6,376 bases of DNA from Sphingomonadales bacterium (GTDB lineage Bacteria; Pseudomonadota; Alphaproteobacteria; Sphingomonadales; Sphingomonadaceae): the NCBI GenBank assembly GCA_028868335.1, contig JAGWUU010000185.1:1-6376 (forward strand), in the 5' to 3' direction. The notes under the pieces are model-generated. The model did no database searches. It was not told where the DNA came from and saw nothing but the letters and a program-made list of their open reading frames with translations. Below are positions 1-6,244 of the stretch, one piece after another. Position 1 is the stretch's first letter, and each line of letters starts with the position of its first letter. A program made the translations under genes and the position numbers.

Positions 1-1047
1 TTCAGGAACGCGGATCATGCCGTTTTCGTCGATCAGCTCGGCGTAGCTTTGCTTCATCGGAATCTGGAATGTGTCTTCGGGCACGAACAGTTCGAAGTAT
101 TCGGAATTGCGGACCGCGCAGGCGACGTGGAGGTTGGCAACGTCCATCGGCCCCATCGTCGTGGTGTGCAGCTCGCAATTCATCCCGTGCGCTTCGGCGA
201 GGTGGCACGATTTGAGCGTACCGGTGATCCCGGCCTTCCAGCTCACGTCCGCGCGGACAATGTCACAGGCATCGAACTTGATGGCTTGAGCGATGCCCCA
301 CGGCCCGCCCCGGGTCGTCTCGGTCCCGGCAATCGGTATGTCGACCGCAGCGGAAAGCTTGCGGTACTTGTCGAGCTCGAAGTCACGGAAAGGTTCTTCG
401 AACCAGTGGAAGTTCAAGTCCTCAAGCTGACGCGCGACGCGGATCGCATCTTCCAGCCGGTATTCGGAGACCGGGTCGGTCATCAGGACGATATCCGGCC
501 CGACCGCCTCGCGCACCGCGGCATGGATTTCCATGTCCTTGGCGACCGGCCCGCAGGGGTGGATCTTGTAGGCCTTGAAGCCCCGGTTCACATAGTGGAG
601 CGCTTCGCGGACATAGTCGTCAACGTCCGGCAACCACAGGCTGCTGGCATAGACCGGCATTTCGGTCCGATAGCTGCCGATATAGCGGTGCAGCGGCAGG
701 TTTGCCGCCTTCGCGGCAATGTCCCACAGCGCCACGTCGATCGGGCCGGGCAGGAATACCGGGAAGAAGGCACCGTGGCGGTCGATGTTCCAGAAATCGT
801 GCCAGATCTGCTCGCGCTCGGTAACGTCACGGCCCAGAATGACCGGCGCGACAATATCCGCCAGGTAGGCCTCGGTAATGTCGGCAGAACGCGAGGCCCA
901 GAAGGTGGCCACGCCTTCGATACCGGCATCGGTGGTTACCTTGCCCACGCCGTAAGCCCAGGGCATCGGTGCCGCGCCGGTGCGGCTGGCGTCGAACAAG
1001 CCTTCAGGACGCTTGCACATCCAGGTTTCAAACTTGCCGATCTTCAT
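1..1047 (-). CDS. Mandelate racemase-subgroup enolase-superfamily protein, probable sugar-acid dehydratase (C-terminus cut by window edge)
   Basis: The frame is open for 349 codons from the ATG at 1047-1045 to the left edge, so the last part of the barrel/capping domain is missing (family members are about 370-440 aa). Residues 1-125 form the N-terminal capping domain; the barrel follows. Visible active-site residues: K161 and H163 in AYKIHP, metal ligands D191 (LMTDP), E217 (FEEPF) and E243 (AGTET), and the D267 (RADVSW)/H294 (ELHTTT) dyad. Their spacing closely follows mandelate racemase (K164, D195, E221, E247, D270, H297), so the subgroup call is firm. The reaction is inferred: abstraction of the proton alpha to a carboxylate, giving dehydration or epimerisation of a sugar acid in the cytoplasm (no signal peptide). 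Lying downstream of a fucosidase-family gene, an L-fuconate-type substrate is conceivable but unproven, and the KxH motif argues for caution. The ATG at 1059 is an in-frame alternative start; both starts have weak ribosome-binding sequences. A stop lies further upstream in frame. Confidence 0.9.
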   Translation of the reverse strand, partial: MKIGKFETWMCKRPEGLFDASRTGAAPMPWAYGVGKVTTDAGIEGVATFWASRSADITEAYLADIVAPVILGRDVTEREQIWHDFWNIDRHGAFFPVFLPGPIDVALWDIAAKAANLPLHRYIGSYRTEMPVYASSLWLPDVDDYVREALHYVNRGFKAYKIHPCGPVAKDMEIHAAVREAVGPDIVLMTDPVSEYRLEDAIRVARQLEDLNFHWFEEPFRDFELDKYRKLSAAVDIPIAGTETTRGGPWGIAQAIKFDACDIVRADVSWKAGITGTLKSCHLAEAHGMNCELHTTTMGPMDVANLHVACAVRNSEYFELFVPEDTFQIPMKQSYAELIDENGMIRVPE

Positions 1048-1259
1048 TGGTGCCTGCATCCAAATCCGGACCTGCCGATCCGCTTGTTCAAGTCAGCCGA
1101 GCCAATTGCCTTCACACGAAGCCCGGTCTCAGCGAGGGACATCGAGCAGGTTGTTGGGGAATGCTGCGGTCGGCAAGAGTCGCAATGGGGCCGAAAGGTC
1201 GATGGGCTCGTTGGCCAGCTGGCGGCAATCAAACGGGTCCATCGACCTTTCACCCATGA
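1048..1259. other. Intergenic gap between the GH29 gene and the enolase-superfamily gene
   Basis: This 212-bp gap holds no convincing gene. Its notable content is a 13-bp perfect inverted repeat at its right end, just past the glycosidase stop codon. A minus-strand 42-codon frame from the ATG at 1257 to the stop at 1129 exists, but it has no good ribosome-binding site or recognisable motif. No clear promoter was found ahead of the enolase-superfamily gene. Read-through from the upstream genes is therefore plausible, perhaps with separate translation initiation. Confidence 0.6.
1193..1251. repeat. Perfect 13-bp inverted repeat just after the GH29 stop codon
   Basis: GAAAGGTCGATGG (1193-1205) is the exact reverse complement of CCATCGACCTTTC (1239-1251). 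The 33-nt loop itself contains the 10-bp palindrome GCCAGCTGGC (1214-1223). On the minus-strand transcript the stem would start 8 nt after the stop codon of the glycosidase gene. No U-run follows, so it is not a classical intrinsic terminator. It may be an mRNA-stabilising or processing hairpin, a rho-dependent or bidirectional stop, or a protein-binding site. Confidence 0.65.
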
Positions 1260-3206
1260 TCACTTCGCGGCCTTTGACCACGTACCAAGCTGGCGAACCA
1301 CAAGCGCGGAACTGGCTCCACCGGATACGGACACCCGAACATAGCGCGCGGCATGGCCGGGGGTGATCGCGCCTGCGATGAAGTCGTTGACCTCGACCTC
1401 CCACGGCCCCTTCGGCTGCTTGTCGCCCGCTTGCCAAACCGGCTTGTAGGTCTGGCCGTCGCTTGACACGGAAATCGCGATCGGCTGACCGCCCGCATCT
1501 GCATCAAGGTAAACGCCCGTCACGAAGGTCGTCTTGCCGAGATCGAGTTCAACCCACGGCTTGTCGCCCTTCGCCGTCGTCACCGCAAAACCCGCGGCGC
1601 CTCCATCCTGAATCAGTCTGGTCAGGTCACCATCGCGCAGCGGTTGGGAAAGCCCGCTCGAGGTCAGGCCAGCCACCGCATCGGTACGCTTGCCATAGAC
1701 CAGTTCGTAGTCGAACGGCTTATGGAGGCTTTGCGAGTATTCCTCGGCCCCCGTGCCGGGCAGCGGATCGAGCCCGATGCCCTTGGGAAGCGGTTTGGCG
1801 AGATCAAGCTGGACAACGGTATCGGCCGCGTCATGCAGGTTGGCGGGCACGTTGATCTTCAGCACCCCGCCCGTCTCGCTGAACGACACCGGCTTGCTGA
1901 CCACGCCGCCCTTGCCGTTCGCGAGCAGCACATTAGCCGCGCGCACCCGGTTGCCGCTGATCGATCGCAGCGCAATTTCACCGGCTTTGGGATCAAGGAC
2001 GTGGAGATAGGCAGTAGAACCGCGCCACGTCGAGCCGCCCCACCGGCCCGGCTTCCACGGTCCGCCGCGCGTATCGTAGATCGCCTTGCCATAGGCGCGC
2101 AGCCAGTCCCCGACCTTTACAGTCGTCGCCATCTCATCGGCGTTGAAGTTGCCAGCCCATTCCGGCCCGAGCGACAGGATCAGGTTGCCGTTGTTGATCG
2201 CCGTCTTGACCAGCAGGTTGAGCACCTGTTCGCGGGTCTTGGCGCCAACGCCGGTGTAGCTCCAGGTATCCTCATAGGAGACGGTGGATTCCCAGGCACG
2301 GTTGGTCTGGAACACACCCATGCGCTGTTCGGGCGTATCGAAGTCGCCCGGCACCGAATTGCGGTTGTTGATAACAATCCCGGGTTGCAGCTCGCGCACC
2401 ATCTTGGTCATGCGCTTGGCGTCCCAGTTCTGCTCCTTGAACATTCCGCCCCACCAGGCAGCATCCCACCAGAACACGCTGATCTTGCCATATTTGGTCA
2501 AGAGCTCACGCACGACGTTGAACTGGTAGTCGATGTACTTCTGGTGATCGGGACCGGGCTGGTCCTTGTTCGGCCCGAAGCCTGTCGGCGCGTAATCGGG
2601 GTGGTGCCAATCGCGTTGGGAGTAATAGATGCCCAGCGGCATCCCTGCTTCCTTGCAGGCGTCTGCCAGTTCCTTCAGCAGATCGCGACCGAACGGCGTG
2701 TTGGTGATCTTGTAGTCGGAATAGGCGGTGTTCCACTGGTGGAAGCCGTCATGGTGCTTGATCACCGGAACGATGTATTTGAAACCGGCAGCCTTGGCCC
2801 AGGCGACCCATTCGCGGGCGTTGAACTTTTCCAGTTTCATGTCGCGGTCCCAGCGCGTCCACTCCGCCATCGGCAGGCTCTTGCCGTCCGACAGGGCGTT
2901 GCCATCAGGCGCCTTGCGTTCACTTGCGCCGATAGTGCCCCATGACAGTTCGGCATTGCCCTTCACCGTGACCCCGAACGAGATCATCAGGCCGTAGCGA
3001 AGGTCCTGCCACTTCTCGACATCCTTGGGATCGGCATAGCTGTTTGCGTCCCAGTCCTTCTTGGAAAGCTCCTCGACCAGGAACGAGACCTTGGACTGGC
3101 GCGGTTCGCCGGCCTGAATGGTCCACTGTGCGTGGGCGCAGCCGGGAAATGCCAGAGCGCAGGTAAGGGCCAGGAATGGCAAACGACGCAGAACACCTGA
3201 ACCCAT
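1260..3206 (-). CDS. Exported GH29 family (alpha-L-fucosidase-like) glycoside hydrolase with C-terminal F5/8 type C domain
   Basis: The protein is 648 aa. Residues 1-26 are a signal peptide (LRRLPFLALTCALAF, cleavage after AHA), so it acts in the periplasm or outside the cell. The GH29 barrel spans about 45-375: HHDGF at 151-155, IYYSQRDW at 193-200, the probable nucleophile D248 in VFWWDAAW, the sugar-contact Arg in INNR (R282), the candidate acid/base E293 in GDFDTPEQ, and NNGNLILSLGP at 338-348. A beta-sandwich follows at about 376-470. A discoidin/CBM32-like domain lies at about 500-645 (WVELDLGK, ISVSSDGQTY, ARYVRVSVSG). GH29 enzymes hydrolyse alpha-L-fucosides with retention of configuration. 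The start at 3206 is chosen because GGGGAG lies 7 nt upstream and the signal peptide begins there; an upstream in-frame ATG at 3359 would bury that signal. Oddities: the conserved FIHWG segment reads MISFG (74-78) and the nucleophile motif lacks the usual DG. The family is sure, the exact substrate is not. Confidence 0.92.
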   Translation of the reverse strand: MGSGVLRRLPFLALTCALAFPGCAHAQWTIQAGEPRQSKVSFLVEELSKKDWDANSYADPKDVEKWQDLRYGLMISFGVTVKGNAELSWGTIGASERKAPDGNALSDGKSLPMAEWTRWDRDMKLEKFNAREWVAWAKAAGFKYIVPVIKHHDGFHQWNTAYSDYKITNTPFGRDLLKELADACKEAGMPLGIYYSQRDWHHPDYAPTGFGPNKDQPGPDHQKYIDYQFNVVRELLTKYGKISVFWWDAAWWGGMFKEQNWDAKRMTKMVRELQPGIVINNRNSVPGDFDTPEQRMGVFQTNRAWESTVSYEDTWSYTGVGAKTREQVLNLLVKTAINNGNLILSLGPEWAGNFNADEMATTVKVGDWLRAYGKAIYDTRGGPWKPGRWGGSTWRGSTAYLHVLDPKAGEIALRSISGNRVRAANVLLANGKGGVVSKPVSFSETGGVLKINVPANLHDAADTVVQLDLAKPLPKGIGLDPLPGTGAEEYSQSLHKPFDYELVYGKRTDAVAGLTSSGLSQPLRDGDLTRLIQDGGAAGFAVTTAKGDKPWVELDLGKTTFVTGVYLDADAGGQPIAISVSSDGQTYKPVWQAGDKQPKGPWEVEVNDFIAGAITPGHAARYVRVSVSGGASSALVVRQLGTWSKAAK

Positions 3207-3213
3207 GAAAATT

Positions 3214-3219
3214 CTCCCC
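3214..3219 (-). promoter_or_regulatory. Ribosome-binding site of the GH29 gene
   Basis: GGGGAG on the minus strand sits 7 nt before the ATG at 3206-3204. It decides the start in favour of this ATG over the in-frame ATG at 3359, which lies before the signal peptide. Confidence 0.75.
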
Positions 3220-3243
3220 GCTTGAATCTTTAAAGTGCCGAGA

Positions 3244-3276
3244 CCGGACGTTGAGCGAAATTCCTCAACCGCCCGG
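3244..3276. repeat. Inverted repeat upstream of the GH29 start
   Basis: GTTGAG (3250-3255) pairs perfectly with CTCAAC (3264-3269) around an 8-nt loop. After a small internal loop the stem continues with CCGG (3244-3247) against CCGG (3273-3276). It lies 38-70 nt before the GH29 start codon, in what would be its leader, so an operator or leader hairpin is possible. Confidence 0.45.
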
Positions 3277-3291
3277 CCTTGGTCATCAGGT

Positions 3292-3345
3292 ATACCGAAC
3301 GCAGTCCCAGGTGGTGGAAGGTAGGTCAAAGGCTGCGTCCGGTAT
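3292..3345 (-). repeat. 13-bp hairpin-forming inverted repeat
   Basis: ATACCGAACGCAG (3292-3304) and CTGCGTCCGGTAT (3333-3345) are complementary at 12 of 13 positions. In minus-strand RNA, the direction of the flanking genes, the single mismatch becomes a G-U pair, giving a continuous 13-bp stem with a 28-nt loop. No U-run follows on that strand. The preserved pairing hints that the RNA form may matter. Confidence 0.5.
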
Positions 3346-3352
3346 TCCGGTG

Positions 3353-3398
3353 GCGCCATCGGCGATCAGAAGGCTTGCCTCCCGACCGTCGATGGCGC
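3353..3398. repeat. 9-bp perfect inverted repeat just after the receptor stop codon
   Basis: GCGCCATCG (3353-3361) and CGATGGCGC (3390-3398) are exact reverse complements, with a 28-nt loop that contains a small AGGC/GCCT stem (3371-3380). On the transcript the stem begins 8 nt after the receptor stop codon. Without a U-run it may be a 3'-end stabilising or processing hairpin rather than an intrinsic terminator. Confidence 0.5.
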
Positions 3399-3406
3399 GG
3401 TATTCA

Positions 3407-5884
3407 TCAGAACTTGGCGTCAGCGATCAGGCGGATGACACGGCCCGAAATCGCCGAAGCGTAACCATAGGGATTCGGTCCCTGCTTGAAGCCCTCGCGG
3501 AAGTTGCCCGAGGTGAACGCAAAGGCGTTGGTCAGGTTACGGCCCTGCACCGTCAGCCTGAAGCCCTTGGCCACATCATAGCCAATCTCGGCACTGAGAT
3601 CGAGGTACGAGGGCAGCTGGTAGGTCGCCTGCTGATCCGCCCAGCGCGGACCGTAGTAGGCGCCGGTGGCCGAGAGGTGCAGGTTGCCAAGATCCAACGT
3701 TGGCGACAGGCGCAGCTGGGTGCCGGGCAGACGATAGGTCGGGATGCTGTTAAAGCCGGAGCCCGTCTTCTTCGAGTCCATGATCACACCGCTGAAGTTG
3801 ACCTTGAAGGTGTCCGAAGGACGGGCCTCAAGCCAGAACTCAGCGCCATAGGCCGTCGTATCAACCGGCGTAATGATGTTCGCACCGGTCGAGTTGTTGA
3901 CCGAGACGATGCCGGAACGCAGGTGCTTGGTGTAGAACGCAGTGATCGAGCCCGAGAACACGTCGCCCAGATACCGAATGCCGACTTCACCGAACTTGAG
4001 GCGGGTCGGGTTGTTCGACAGCCCCATGTTGGCCGACGCAGGGGTGCCCCATGCCGGAATGGAGAAGTAGCTGAACTCGTTCTGGAAGCCCATGTCATGC
4101 GCCGAGGCGTAACGACCATAGACGGCCAGGTTGCTGGCAAGCTTCAGGTTCGCACCGATCGTCCAAGTAACAGCGTCAAAGCTGGTCTTGGCGCTGACGA
4201 ACTGGCCATTGGGAACAACCGCCAGGGTCCGTGCCGCGAGCGTGGTGCCGTCGTAGTAGGCCGCCGGAACCGGTGCACTGGTGACGTCCTGGGCCGTTGC
4301 CGAGATGTTGGCGTGTTCATAACGGATACCAGCATCGACGCGCAGGGCATTGGAAACCTGGAATTCCGCGTTCAGGTACGGGTTGATCGAGGTTGTATCC
4401 AGCGTTCCCGAGTTGTTGACGTCGCTGTAGGTGACGATGCCGTTCTTGGTCAGGTGGCCGACGACGTTGCCACTGGCATCAAGCGCCTCGACGTCCATGC
4501 GTTCGGCATGATTGCGGATGTTGTGGAGGAGCTTGTCCGACACCATTCCGCTCCACTGCTGGACCTTCCAGAACTGCACGCCGCCCGTCAGGTTGACCTT
4601 GCTGCCCCGATAGTTCGCTTCCAACGTGTCGATGAACGTCTTGTTGCGGCGCATATAGTCGATCGAATCCGCCGTCGCGACCAGCCCGTTGCCGTTCATC
4701 GTATCGGGATTGGCGATGACAGCGCCGTCGCTCACGCGCACCAGTCGCACCGATGTTGCCGTCGGGAAGGCGGCCTGGAGCGGTGCAAGCTCGCTTGCCA
4801 GGAACGCCGAAGCCTTCATCAACGAGGCGTTGGCGAAGCCGCGCACGTCGAGGCTGTTGGTGCGCGTGCTGACATAGCGCATCTTGTTGCTGATCGTGAT
4901 CTTGTCGGACACATCGTATTCGCCAGCGATGGTGAACTGATCGATCATGCCGTGCTGGCCCTCGGCCAGGTCGCGCTGGACGATCCCGCCGGGCGTGATC
5001 GTGTTAACATAACGCAGATCCGGCCCCATCAGCGAGTCATCCCGTGCATTGAAGCCGGGCAGCGCTTGCGGATGCTTGCCACTGACATCGACTGGCAGCG
5101 GGTTGATATAGTCAGTGATGTCGTCGATCTTCTTGTACGCGAACGAGAGCTTGCCGTTCGACCACTCCTTGCGGATGTTCGCGCGCACCTGGCCGCCGTT
5201 GTTGCCGGTGAAGCCGAGGTTGCGGGCACCGTTGCTCTGGCGGAAATAGCCGCCCACTGCGCCGTACCATCCGTCGTTGCCGATCGGGCCGCCATAGAAC
5301 ACGTCAGCACGGTATTCACCAAAGTCGCTGATCGAGGCCTTGACCTCGCCCTCGGTGTGCTTCGGCAGACGGCTGAGGAAGTTGAGGGTCGCCGCCGCGC
5401 CCTGGGCGGTAAAGACGCCCGAAGGTCCGCCAAGAACCGTTTCCACGCGCCCGTAGCTCAGGTCGTTGCGGATTTCGTACTCGCCGAAGAAGGGAGTGTA
5501 CTGCGTGGGCAGGCCATCTTCCTGAAGGCTGATGAACGACATGAAGCCCGCCTCGGTGCCGCGGACGTTGAGGTTCGAGTTCGCTTCGCCATTCGCATAT
5601 TCGCCCTGAAGGCCGGGGATGGCGCTCGCTAGGTCGGTCAGGCCGACGGGATTGGTCTTGGCAATCGCGTCCTGACCGAGAACGGTCACGCCATACGAGG
5701 TTTCCAGAACCGTCTGCTTGTTGCGCGAGCCGGTGACGACAATCTGCCCCACCTGGCTTCCGTTGTCACCACTGTCGGCTGCGGTGGCAGGCTTTGCATC
5801 CTCTGCGAACGCGATGGTTGCCCACCCCAAGGCGCTTGCCACGACGGCCAGACTGGTGGTTGCTTTGAGAACTGTCTTCAACAT
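3407..5884 (-). CDS. TonB-dependent outer-membrane receptor
   Basis: The product is 825 aa, usual for the family. Residues 1-27 form a signal peptide (MLKTVLKATT start, cleavage after AFA). A TonB-box-like segment GQIVVTGSR (46-54) follows, then the plug domain at about 55-175 (VTVLGQDAI, LASAIPGLQ, LNVRGT, RVETVLGGPSGVF). The rest is a 22-strand barrel of alternating residues, ending in the aromatic C-terminal residue (RLIADAKF) expected for outer-membrane insertion. There is no STN domain, so no sign of sigma/anti-sigma transduction. Such receptors use TonB-ExbB-ExbD energy to import siderophores, cobalamin or, often in sphingomonads, oligosaccharides and plant compounds. Proximity to a GH29 gene favours a glycan or glycoside ligand (inference). 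The start at 5884 is preferred over an in-frame ATG at 5932 because the signal peptide begins there, after a G-rich AGGGGGG site. Transcription probably starts from the divergent region upstream. Confidence 0.95.
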   Translation of the reverse strand: MLKTVLKATTSLAVVASALGWATIAFAEDAKPATAADSGDNGSQVGQIVVTGSRNKQTVLETSYGVTVLGQDAIAKTNPVGLTDLASAIPGLQGEYANGEANSNLNVRGTEAGFMSFISLQEDGLPTQYTPFFGEYEIRNDLSYGRVETVLGGPSGVFTAQGAAATLNFLSRLPKHTEGEVKASISDFGEYRADVFYGGPIGNDGWYGAVGGYFRQSNGARNLGFTGNNGGQVRANIRKEWSNGKLSFAYKKIDDITDYINPLPVDVSGKHPQALPGFNARDDSLMGPDLRYVNTITPGGIVQRDLAEGQHGMIDQFTIAGEYDVSDKITISNKMRYVSTRTNSLDVRGFANASLMKASAFLASELAPLQAAFPTATSVRLVRVSDGAVIANPDTMNGNGLVATADSIDYMRRNKTFIDTLEANYRGSKVNLTGGVQFWKVQQWSGMVSDKLLHNIRNHAERMDVEALDASGNVVGHLTKNGIVTYSDVNNSGTLDTTSINPYLNAEFQVSNALRVDAGIRYEHANISATAQDVTSAPVPAAYYDGTTLAARTLAVVPNGQFVSAKTSFDAVTWTIGANLKLASNLAVYGRYASAHDMGFQNEFSYFSIPAWGTPASANMGLSNNPTRLKFGEVGIRYLGDVFSGSITAFYTKHLRSGIVSVNNSTGANIITPVDTTAYGAEFWLEARPSDTFKVNFSGVIMDSKKTGSGFNSIPTYRLPGTQLRLSPTLDLGNLHLSATGAYYGPRWADQQATYQLPSYLDLSAEIGYDVAKGFRLTVQGRNLTNAFAFTSGNFREGFKQGPNPYGYASAISGRVIRLIADAKF

Positions 5885-5996
5885 CTTCCCCCCTGCAAAG
5901 TTCGCGCGCCACCCGGAATTGGGCAGCCACACGACGAGTCATCAGTGAAAATGAAATTCGCATATGAAGTTTCTCGGGTCAAGGGCGATTCCTCAT

Positions 5997-6025
5997 TTTA
6001 TAAGCAAAAACGATTCGCTTGTCCG
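5997..6025 (-). promoter_or_regulatory. Likely sigma-70 promoter of the receptor gene
   Basis: On the minus strand CGGACA (6025-6020, four of six matches to TTGACA) is followed after exactly 17 nt by TATAAA (6002-5997, five of six matches to TATAAT). Transcription would begin near 5990, giving a leader of roughly 105 nt before the receptor ATG. This is the best promoter match found in the non-coding parts of the window. Confidence 0.55.
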
Positions 6026-6048
6026 AACGACGCTCCTGTGCGAATATT
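6019..6048 (+). promoter_or_regulatory. Weak candidate promoter for the IclR gene
   Basis: TTGTCC (6019-6024, four of six) and AATATT (6043-6048, four of six) are separated by 18 nt on the plus strand. The -35 hexamer overlaps that of the receptor promoter on the opposite strand, so the two promoters would compete. The implied leader is about 190 nt, which is long, so a closer unrecognised promoter is possible. Confidence 0.3.
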
Positions 6049-6182
6049 TCAACGAAACAACAGGGTGGTAGCGTGACAACCGGCCAGGAGAATCGTGCGT
6101 TTCATGCAAGTGACGGCCCCAGATTTTCTTGCCAGCCGCCAAACCGCAGAGTCCCCTCACGGACACGGAAGCCAGTGATTCG

Positions 6183-6231
6183 CGACGATCAGGCGACGCG
6201 TCAGGCCAAGCCGCCCCAACCCTGACACAGG
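6183..6231. repeat. Short direct and inverted TCAGG repeats before the IclR start
   Basis: CGACGATCAGG (6183-6193) is followed directly by CGACGCGTCAGG (6194-6205), an imperfect tandem duplication. GTCAGG (6200-6205) also has its reverse complement CCTGAC at 6221-6226, and CCTG-ACA-CAGG (6221-6231) overlaps the AGGA ribosome-binding sequence. These could form an operator or a small structure limiting translation, or may be chance in GC-rich DNA. Confidence 0.3.
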
Positions 6232-6244
6232 ATACGAATTGAAT

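Larger units (their letters stand above)
3207..3406. other. Receptor-GH29 intergenic region rich in inverted repeats
   Basis: This 200-bp gap lies between two genes on the minus strand. It holds three nested or adjacent stem-forming repeats (3244-3276, 3292-3345, 3353-3398) and an 8-bp GGTATACC palindrome (3289-3296). I see no convincing sigma-70 promoter for the glycosidase gene and no stem followed by a U-run. The genes may be transcribed together with this gap acting as a processing or attenuation region, or it may hold an unrecognised regulated promoter. Confidence 0.6.
5952..6057. promoter_or_regulatory. Candidate operator half-sites flanking the divergent promoters
   Basis: TGAAATTCGCA (5952-5962) recurs inverted as TGCGAATATTTCA (6039-6051) with two extra bases. 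The two copies flank the promoter-like hexamers. The second copy overlaps TTTC-AAC-GAAA (6047-6057), a 4+3+4 inverted repeat. IclR-family operators frequently have GAAA/TTTC ends, so these are candidate binding sites of the adjacent regulator. This is pattern-based inference. Confidence 0.35.
5885..6244. other. Divergent regulatory region between the receptor and the IclR gene
   Basis: This 360-bp region has no supportable gene. It is AT-richer than its surroundings between about 5945 and 6060. It holds the likely receptor promoter, a weaker opposing promoter for the regulator, and several inverted half-sites with GAAA/TTTC ends of the sort IclR-family proteins often bind. Nearer the regulator start lie short direct and inverted TCAGG repeats. 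The layout fits control of the receptor-led genes, and possibly autoregulation, by the IclR protein. Confidence 0.65.

Noticed and set aside
1129..1257. A 42-codon minus-strand frame starting just after the GH29 stop codon.
   Set aside because: It has fairly high GC3 and is not hidden by another gene, but it lacks a ribosome-binding site and any motif, and most of it overlaps the inverted repeat. Conservation in relatives would be needed to accept it.
49..1344. A 431-codon plus-strand open frame opposite the enolase-superfamily gene and the gap beside it.
   Set aside because: It mirrors the codon bias of the minus-strand gene, which has all expected active-site motifs; the antisense translation resembles nothing.
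1644..2945. A 433-codon plus-strand open frame opposite the GH29 gene.
   Set aside because: Antisense shadow of a gene with clear signal peptide, catalytic motifs and discoidin domain.
3207..3359. A 51-codon N-terminal extension of the GH29 gene to the ATG at 3359.
   Set aside because: It would place the signal peptide inside the protein. The ATG at 3206 has a good ribosome-binding site and starts the signal peptide directly.
3288..3416. A minus-strand open stretch after the receptor gene that translates to plausible-looking sequence (EYRAIDGREASLLIADG).
   Set aside because: It has no ATG, GTG or TTG start, and about 40 open codons are expected by chance at this GC content. The inverted repeats explain the same DNA. 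It might be a gene remnant, but nothing supports that.
3251..5632. A 793-codon plus-strand open frame opposite the receptor gene.
   Set aside because: The minus-strand frame encodes an unmistakable TonB-dependent receptor. Long antisense frames are expected in high-GC3 genes, and this translation has low-complexity Arg/Val/Ala/Asp-rich content with no recognisable domain.
5885..5932. A 16-codon N-terminal extension of the receptor gene to the ATG at 5932.
   Set aside because: The residues added are not signal-peptide-like, and the ATG at 5884 begins a standard signal peptide after a G-rich ribosome-binding sequence.
6019..6225. A 68-codon plus-strand frame (TTG start) in the divergent region.
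   Set aside because: There is no ribosome-binding site or recognisable content, and it overlaps the promoter elements.
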